Source of the DNA: Pseudoselenomonas ruminantium
GTDB taxonomy: Bacteria > Bacillota > Negativicutes > Selenomonadales > Selenomonadaceae
DNA length: 44,829 nucleotides
Assembly: GCA_015058655.1 (NCBI GenBank)
Contig: SVBX01000027.1
Coordinates: forward strand, 1 to 44,829
Direction: 5' to 3'
Shown one piece after another: positions 39,923 to 44,829 of this stretch. A program made the translations under genes and the position numbers. The stretch's first letter is position 1, and every line of letters begins with the position of its first letter. A model generated the notes under the pieces. The model was not told the origin of the DNA. It saw only the letters and a list, made by a program, of their open reading frames with translations, and did not search any database.

Positions 39923-41296
39923 TTACTGGTTGCGCTTGTCCAGCCAGCCCTCGATGTTCTTCTGGCGGGCACGGGCAATAGCCAGCGTACCCTGGGGCAC
40001 AGTCTTAGTTATGGTAGAGCCTGCACCGATGTAGGCACCATCCTCCACGGTGACGGGAGCCACCAGATTGGAGTTGCAGCCCACAAAGGCATCATTGCCG
40101 ATAACGGTGCGGAACTTGGTCTTGCCATCGTAGTTCACGGTGATAGTGCCGCAGCCCATGTTCACCCCGGAACCCATGTCGCAGTCGCCGATATAGGAGA
40201 GGTGCGGCAGCTTGGAGCCCTTGCCCACGGTGGAATTCTTCACTTCCACGAAGTTGCCCATCTTAACCCCTTCAGCCAAATGGGAATCCGGGCGGATATG
40301 GTTGAACTGTCCCAGGGCCACCCCATCGTCAATCCGGCAGTCATGGGCATAGCAGAACTGGCCCACCACCCGGTTGCCGCACTTCACATTCTGGAAACGA
40401 ACGCTGGGGCCGATCTCACATTCCTCGCCGATGACCGTGCCTGCTTCCAGCCAGGTCATGGGATAGATGACAGTATCACGGCCTACCTGCACATCAAAAT
40501 CCACATAAGTAGTATCGGGATCCATCAAGGTGACCCCCTCTGCCATCAGCTGCTCATTCTTGCGGCGACGCAGGATTTTCTCAGCGCCGGAAAGCTGCTG
40601 GCGAGAGTTGATGCCCAAGGTGGACTCATAGTCATCTGCAGCCACAGCCCAGATTTTCTCACCCTGGCTGCGGAGGATTTCCAGCACATCGGGAAGATAA
40701 TACTCACCCTGGGCATTGTCATTGGTGACCTTGGACAAAGCCGCAAACATGGCTTCAATATCGAAGCAGTAGATGCCGGAATTCACTTCCTGCACAGCCC
40801 GCTCTGCTTCGGTGGCATCCTTGTGCTCCACGATTTTCAGCACAGAGCCGTCCTCGCCGCGGATAATGCGGCCATAGCCCGTGGCATCAGGCATGATGGC
40901 AGTGAGCACCGTAGCCTTGGCGCCAGCGTCTTGATGCGCTTCGTAAAGTTTCTTCAGCAAGTCGCCAGTCAGCAGAGGCGTATCGCCGCAGAGTACCATG
41001 ACGGTGCCCTTGACGCCTGCCAGGGTCTCCTTGGTCTGGAGCACTGCATGCCCTGTGCCCAGCTGCTCTGCCTGGGTTACATACTCTACTCCCTGCTGCG
41101 CTCCCATGGCTTCACGCACCATATCGCCACCGAAGCCCGTCACCACCACATTGCGGGTGGCCCCGGCCTCCTTGGCAGCATCAATGACATGCTGCAGCAT
41201 GGCCTTGCCTGCAGCCTTGTGCAGCACCTTGGGCAGCTTGGATTTCATGCGGGTGCCTTTGCCGGCAGCAAGGATTACGGTAACCAATTCTGACAT
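39923..41296 (-). CDS. glmU: Bifunctional GlmU (UDP-GlcNAc pyrophosphorylase / GlcN-1-P acetyltransferase)
   Basis: A 457-aa enzyme making UDP-N-acetylglucosamine for peptidoglycan and lipopolysaccharide. The N-terminal uridyltransferase has LAAGKGTRMKSKLPKVLH (~9-26) and LCGDTPLL (~102-109). The C-terminal half is a left-handed beta-helix of hexapeptide repeats (for example VIGEECEIGPSVRF, VEDGAYIGAGSTI), which carries acetyltransferase activity. The length is normal. Third gene after ispE and a GntR regulator. AGGAGATAG precedes the ATG. Confidence 0.97.
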   Translation of the reverse strand: MSELVTVILAAGKGTRMKSKLPKVLHKAAGKAMLQHVIDAAKEAGATRNVVVTGFGGDMVREAMGAQQGVEYVTQAEQLGTGHAVLQTKETLAGVKGTVMVLCGDTPLLTGDLLKKLYEAHQDAGAKATVLTAIMPDATGYGRIIRGEDGSVLKIVEHKDATEAERAVQEVNSGIYCFDIEAMFAALSKVTNDNAQGEYYLPDVLEILRSQGEKIWAVAADDYESTLGINSRQQLSGAEKILRRRKNEQLMAEGVTLMDPDTTYVDFDVQVGRDTVIYPMTWLEAGTVIGEECEIGPSVRFQNVKCGNRVVGQFCYAHDCRIDDGVALGQFNHIRPDSHLAEGVKMGNFVEVKNSTVGKGSKLPHLSYIGDCDMGSGVNMGCGTITVNYDGKTKFRTVIGNDAFVGCNSNLVAPVTVEDGAYIGAGSTITKTVPQGTLAIARARQKNIEGWLDKRNQ

Positions 41297-41330
41297 AACA
41301 CTATCTCCTATTCTTAGCTTCAGTCCAAAT

Positions 41331-42047
41331 TTACTTCTGGGCTTTACTGCTCTTTTTCTTCTCCTGCTTCTTGTTCACCAGTTCCATGGCTTGAAGCAAG
41401 GTTTTCTCCGAGTTTTCCATATGCTCTTCCGCCGCCTTGCGGGCTGCTTTCATATCTCCCTGGGCAATGGCTTCCACGATAGTCCTGTGCTCTTCCAAAG
41501 TGGCCTCCAAACGACCGGGATAAGACATGGACAAAGTGCGGAAGCGGGTAAGCTGATCCCTGAGATTAGAAATCACCCCCACCAGACGGGTATTGCGGGC
41601 TGCATGGTAAAGCAGGTCGTGGAACTCAATATCCGTCTCCACGATCTTCTCCATATTGTTTTCCGCTATATAGCCTCCGATAATCACCAGCAAGCGCTGG
41701 AGATGCTCCAGTTCCTCATCGGTGATGCGCTCGGCAGCCAGGCCGTTGGAAAGCGATTCCAGCGCCGTGCGGATTTCAAAGATTTCATTGATGTCCCTTA
41801 TGGACATGGTAGCCACATAGGTGCCACGGCGGGGCATCATGATGACATATCCCTCCAGCTCCAGCTTGCGGATAGCTTCGCGCACAGGAGTGCGGGATAC
41901 GCCCAGTTCTTCTGCCAGCTGTATTTCCATGATACGCTCGCCCGGCTTAAGGACGCCGTTGCGGATGGCCTCCCGCAAAGATTCACATACAACTTCCCGC
42001 AAGGGCTGATAGCTGTCCAGCTTGATGGGCGCAAGTCTCCTGTCCAT
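41331..42047 (-). CDS. GntR-family (FadR/FCD subgroup) transcriptional regulator
   Basis: A ~238-aa regulator. The N-terminal winged helix shows LREVVCESLREAIRNGVLKP and the recognition part LAEELGVSRTPVREAIRKLE, followed by PRRGTYVA. The C-terminal FCD domain has the metal/ligand-binding pattern FHDLLYHAARN and EEHRTIVEAIAQGD. It ends in a Lys-rich tail. The ligand is unknown. The frame opens at 42068, but AGGGG lies before the ATG at 42047. It sits between ispE and glmU, where Bacillus has purR, and may control that operon; this is inference. Confidence 0.92.
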   Translation of the reverse strand: MDRRLAPIKLDSYQPLREVVCESLREAIRNGVLKPGERIMEIQLAEELGVSRTPVREAIRKLELEGYVIMMPRRGTYVATMSIRDINEIFEIRTALESLSNGLAAERITDEELEHLQRLLVIIGGYIAENNMEKIVETDIEFHDLLYHAARNTRLVGVISNLRDQLTRFRTLSMSYPGRLEATLEEHRTIVEAIAQGDMKAARKAAEEHMENSEKTLLQAMELVNKKQEKKKSSKAQK

Positions 42048-42089
42048 AACGATTCCCCTATTCTGCATTCTGGTCTGACCGAAAGTTAC

Positions 42090-42959
42090 TTAGTTGAAGC
42101 GGGTACCGCTGCCACTGGTGCGGGTGACAAACACATCTGCCCGGGTGGCATGCCGCAGGAAGCCTGCAATGCGCAAGGCTTCGCTTTTCTTGACCGTAAG
42201 GCCGAAGACGGTGGGACCGCTGCCGGACATCATGCTCACAAGGGCTCCCTTCTCCATCATCAGCTGCTTGTACCGCTCTATGACTTCATACTTCTTAATA
42301 GTAACACTTTCAAGCACATTGCACAATAATGGGGCCATGGCTTTGAGGTCCTGGCTGATGATTTTTTTCTCCACCATCTCATTGTCCGGGTGACGCTCCG
42401 CCCCCTGCTCATCATAGTTCTGATAAGCCCAGGCCGTAGACACGGACACCCGTGGCTTGGCCAGCACCACCCAGGCAGTAGGCATCCCCTTCAGGCGGCG
42501 CAGGACTTCCCCTCTGCCAGTAGAAAGCATGGTGCCCCCCATCAGGCAGAAGGGAATATCCGAGCCCAGCTCCGCCCCCAGGGCGCAAAGCTCCTCATCA
42601 GACAGGCCCAACCCGTAGAGCCTGTCCATGCCCCTGAGCACTGCCGCCGCATCTGCGCTGCCGCCGGCCAGCCCCGCTGCCACAGGAATGCGCTTGGTGA
42701 GGCGTATATTCACTCCGCCCTTGAGGCCGCAGCGCTCCTTCACCAGCGCAGCTGCCTTCCAGACCAGATTGCTCTCGTCTGCCTTCATCCAGGGCACATT
42801 GATCGTCAGGCCGATGCCCTCCCGCATCTTCTCCAGGCTCAAGGTATCGTGCAAGGCAATGGACTGCATGATCATGGACACCTCATGGTAGCCATCCGGG
42901 CGCTTGCCCAATATATCCAGGGTCAGGTTGATTTTGGCTTTTCCTTCTATCTTCAGCAA
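42090..42959 (-). CDS. ispE: 4-diphosphocytidyl-2-C-methyl-D-erythritol kinase (IspE)
   Basis: A 289-aa GHMP kinase of the non-mevalonate (MEP) isoprenoid pathway. Family blocks: GKAKINLTLDILGKRPDGYH (~6-25), the ATP-binding PVAAGLAGGSADAAAVL (~92-108) and MSGSGPTVFGL near the C-terminus. The start is TTG at 42959, six bases after AGGAAGG. A near-consensus promoter lies at 42998-43026. First gene of ispE-gntR-glmU. Confidence 0.96.
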   Translation of the reverse strand: MLKIEGKAKINLTLDILGKRPDGYHEVSMIMQSIALHDTLSLEKMREGIGLTINVPWMKADESNLVWKAAALVKERCGLKGGVNIRLTKRIPVAAGLAGGSADAAAVLRGMDRLYGLGLSDEELCALGAELGSDIPFCLMGGTMLSTGRGEVLRRLKGMPTAWVVLAKPRVSVSTAWAYQNYDEQGAERHPDNEMVEKKIISQDLKAMAPLLCNVLESVTIKKYEVIERYKQLMMEKGALVSMMSGSGPTVFGLTVKKSEALRIAGFLRHATRADVFVTRTSGSGTRFN

Positions 42960-42997
42960 GATGATCCTTCCTATCTGTCAAATATTCTCTAATTGAT

Positions 42998-43026
42998 ATT
43001 ATCCGTTGACCTGCATGGCCTGTCAA
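42998..43026 (-). promoter_or_regulatory. Promoter of ispE-gntR-glmU
   Basis: On the minus strand, perfect TTGACA (43021-43026), 17 bases, GATAAT (42998-43003). Confidence 0.82.
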
Positions 43027-43051
43027 TAGCTGAATATATTGGCCGCATGCT

Positions 43052-43089
43052 AAAATGCTCCGAGATGCATCACGCAGCTCAGAGCATTT
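43052..43089 (-). terminator. Terminator of the HAD phosphatase gene
   Basis: AAATGCTC (43053-43060) pairs with GAGCATTT (43082-43089), extended inward by GAG/CTC. On the minus strand it ends in ATTTTAGC and lies 20 bases after the stop at 43109. Confidence 0.8.
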
Positions 43090-43108
43090 ATATGCAGATT
43101 GTGTGCAG

Positions 43109-44203
43109 TTACTTTTGAGCAGCAGCACGAGTCACATTCTCGCCGTAAATAGTCTTGAAATCATCCCTCATGGAAACGGGAACCCAGCCGTTCTCCTCGG
43201 CCAGTTTCCTGCACTTGTCGGCTTTCTTGCTGTCTCCCAGCTCGCGCTCCAAGTCATCGCACAGCAGGAAGAAAGCTGCGCTCTTGTACTTGTTGTCATT
43301 CACCGTATAGTTCAGCATGCTGGTGTCGCCGCTGGAATTGCCGAAGGCCAGCACCGGCTGCTTGCCGATTTCCCTGGCAATGGCCGCGGTCTTGTTCATC
43401 TGCAGGTTCTTGATGACAAACTTGCCCCGCTCCAGGGAGTCCCCCTTCTTGAAGGCGTAATCCAGTCCGTCAGCCTCTCCCTGATGAGTGGCCTTGATCT
43501 CAATATCGGTGCCGATAATGCGGTTTTCCGGGATGTGCAGTATGTCGCACACCAACACCCTTACCAGCTGGCGTTCACTGCCGGAGACCACATATACCTG
43601 GAAATCGTTATTCTGCAGGTACTGGATGGTTTCCACCATGGGCAGGTAAAAAGCCTCGCCCCATTTCAGATTGGTGAGTCCCTCCACCGGAGTCTCCATG
43701 AAATGCCGCACATAAGCAGTGTATTCGGGATACCCCATTCCCTCAAACACTGCTGCCTGATGGGGAGCGCTGCTGCCCAGCTTGTCCCCGGTTTCCTTGG
43801 TGCGGATGAATTTCTCCAGCCCCTGAGCAAACTCCCGGTCAGAAGCGGCAGCTTTGTAATTGCTGTCGTGCAGAGTCCTGTTCAAAAACAGCATGCCATC
43901 AAAATAATAGGGCGCCGTCTCGCAAAGGAAGGTTCCGTCCATATCGTAGACAGCGATGCGATCCTCTTTCGGGATAAAGTTCTTGCTCTTGGGATTGGTT
44001 ACATCCTTCATGTAGGCCGTAAGGGCCTGGTAGGAAGCAGCATCCTTGTTCCAATACTTAAAATCAGTGCCCTTCTTGTTCACGGAAATCTGGGCAATCT
44101 CAGCCCGGGTAGCCGCATCAGTCAAAGGCATTTCTGCCGCAAAGCCAAAACCGAAGCCAAAGGCAGCCGCCATCAAGGCAGCGCAAAGTTTCTTGTTCTT
44201 CAT
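43109..44203 (-). CDS. Secreted HAD-superfamily phosphatase
   Basis: A 364-aa protein with a signal peptide (MKNKKLCAALMAAAFGFGFGFA). HAD motifs: VYDMDGTF (~84-91; both aspartates present), VVSGSERQ (~205-212), a lysine in FKKGDSLERGKFVIKN, and AFGNSSGDTSML (~290-301; acidic motif IV). It should hydrolyse phosphate esters outside the cytoplasm; the substrate is unknown. The large insert between motifs I and II is a cap of C1/C2 type. AGGAGG lies eight bases before the ATG. It is monocistronic, with its own terminator. Confidence 0.9.
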   Translation of the reverse strand: MKNKKLCAALMAAAFGFGFGFAAEMPLTDAATRAEIAQISVNKKGTDFKYWNKDAASYQALTAYMKDVTNPKSKNFIPKEDRIAVYDMDGTFLCETAPYYFDGMLFLNRTLHDSNYKAAASDREFAQGLEKFIRTKETGDKLGSSAPHQAAVFEGMGYPEYTAYVRHFMETPVEGLTNLKWGEAFYLPMVETIQYLQNNDFQVYVVSGSERQLVRVLVCDILHIPENRIIGTDIEIKATHQGEADGLDYAFKKGDSLERGKFVIKNLQMNKTAAIAREIGKQPVLAFGNSSGDTSMLNYTVNDNKYKSAAFFLLCDDLERELGDSKKADKCRKLAEENGWVPVSMRDDFKTIYGENVTRAAAQK

Positions 44204-44310
44204 TCAAACAGCCTCCTAGAACCTATTTTGTAAATAACGATATTTAACCTTATTCTATACGCTGCTATTTTTTCCTGCCTGCAGGGCTGCCGATAACATA
44301 ATCTATCATC

Positions 44311-44364
44311 TTCATGAGTTCATCGCCATGAACAGTTGCAATAACCCCATAATGCTTGTATCAT
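44311..44364 (+). promoter_or_regulatory. Promoter with adjacent inverted repeat upstream of the DUF4870-like gene
   Basis: TTGCAA (44336-44341), 17 bases, TATCAT (44359-44364). Just upstream, TTCATG and CATGAA face each other across ~10 bases (about 44311-44332), a possible regulator site. Confidence 0.5.
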
Positions 44365-44427
44365 AGTCTACATGAAAAACTACCCAGGGGGCAACCTGAG
44401 TTCCCCCTTCTGAAAGGAGCAATCTTC

Positions 44428-44757
44428 ATGCCCATAGAAGGAAAGCAAAAAGCCCTGGCTCTGGCAGCCCACATCGGATACCTTTTTTTCGGTATCGGCT
44501 ACATCGGCATCCCGCTGGTGATTTATCTTTGCTTCGACGGCAAAGATGATTTCGTGGCCGCCCATGCCAAGCAAGCCCTGATGGCACAGGCCATCTTCGG
44601 AGTCATTAGCGCCATCGTCCTGGCTCTCACCTTTCTTGTAGTAGGGGTTCTTCTCTGGCCTGTGCTCTTCGTGTTGGGGGCTATATGGTTCTGCTGCTCC
44701 ATTTACGCCTGCTTCAAGGTCATAAACGGACAGGAATACCACTATCCACTGCTCTAA
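44428..44757 (+). CDS. Small DUF4870/Tic20-like membrane protein
   Basis: A ~109-aa protein with about three membrane segments: ALAAHIGYLFFGIGYIGIPL (~8-32), a short loop with FDGKDDFVAAHAKQALMAQA, then two helices (~55-95). The HAKQAL loop between the first two helices is typical of DUF4870 proteins, whose function is unknown. The frame opens at 44356, but AAGGAG lies eight bases before the ATG at 44428. The remaining 72 bases of the window hold nothing I can identify. Confidence 0.75.
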   Translation: MPIEGKQKALALAAHIGYLFFGIGYIGIPLVIYLCFDGKDDFVAAHAKQALMAQAIFGVISAIVLALTFLVVGVLLWPVLFVLGAIWFCCSIYACFKVINGQEYHYPLL

Positions 44758-44829
44758 GGAACTGGCAAGAAATAAATTGAGCATAATGCGAAGGATTAGT
44801 TTGGCTAGACAAGGCGGAGGAAGGAGGCA

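Noticed and set aside
39911..41293. 460-codon plus-strand frame opposite glmU (and 40998-42329 next to it)
   Set aside because: Antisense to glmU and gntR; no start signal and no recognisable domain.

Overview
The window looks like chromosome from a Selenomonas-type member of the Negativicutes, that is, a diderm relative of the Firmicutes. The basis is the mix of Firmicutes-style genes and order (rny, a YmdB-type phosphodiesterase and spoVS together; infC-rpmI-rplT; miaA-hfq; ispE next to a regulator and glmU; a CIRCE operator), generally GC-rich codon use, a SpoVS homologue and an Hfq. The genus is inference from protein style; no rRNA or tRNA gene is present to confirm it. Most genes lie on the minus strand. 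No stretch longer than 300 bases lacks a gene or a described element.

Left part (1-19,700). The left edge cuts through the 5' end of a group IIC intron sitting just behind a Rho-independent terminator. Then comes a minus-strand cluster: rny, an unknown gene, a ymdB-like gene, spoVS, a PHP-domain gene and a P-loop/Asp23 fusion. It is followed by a small membrane protein, a nucleoside-kinase-like protein with an unusual tail, a secreted M48 metalloprotease, an AI-2E-family permease, htpG under a CIRCE operator, an ABC importer of the nitrate/sulfonate/taurine type, and a four-gene operon of mostly unknown function that includes a NYN nuclease fused to a putative ribbon-helix-helix domain. tmcAL and a DUF815 AAA+ ATPase follow on the plus strand.

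Defence region (19,696-27,856). A type I restriction-modification locus is arranged hsdM - hsdS - RecF/OLD-like ATPase - DUF4276 (putative TOPRIM) - hsdR. It is bracketed by two copies of a long palindromic interspersed element with the same 17-bp terminal inverted repeat. The hsdS, ATPase and DUF4276 genes are visibly AT-richer than their surroundings, which suggests a cassette exchanged inside the locus. This is the best candidate here for a poorly described system: a restriction system carrying a two-gene ATPase/TOPRIM module of PARIS-like architecture.

Right part (27,860-44,829). Mostly housekeeping: comEA, leuA, miaA-hfq-dut, a UPF0173 metallohydrolase, thiamine pyrophosphokinase, a SpoU-type RNA methyltransferase, infC-rpmI-rplT (with a probable AUU start and a leader attenuator), a membrane sensor without a recognisable output domain, a CbbX-like AAA+ protein, a secreted protein with an internal duplication, ispE-gntR-glmU, a secreted HAD phosphatase and a small DUF4870-like membrane protein. 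Several promoters and terminators can be read directly and are listed.

All family assignments rest on reading motifs by eye. No database search was run.
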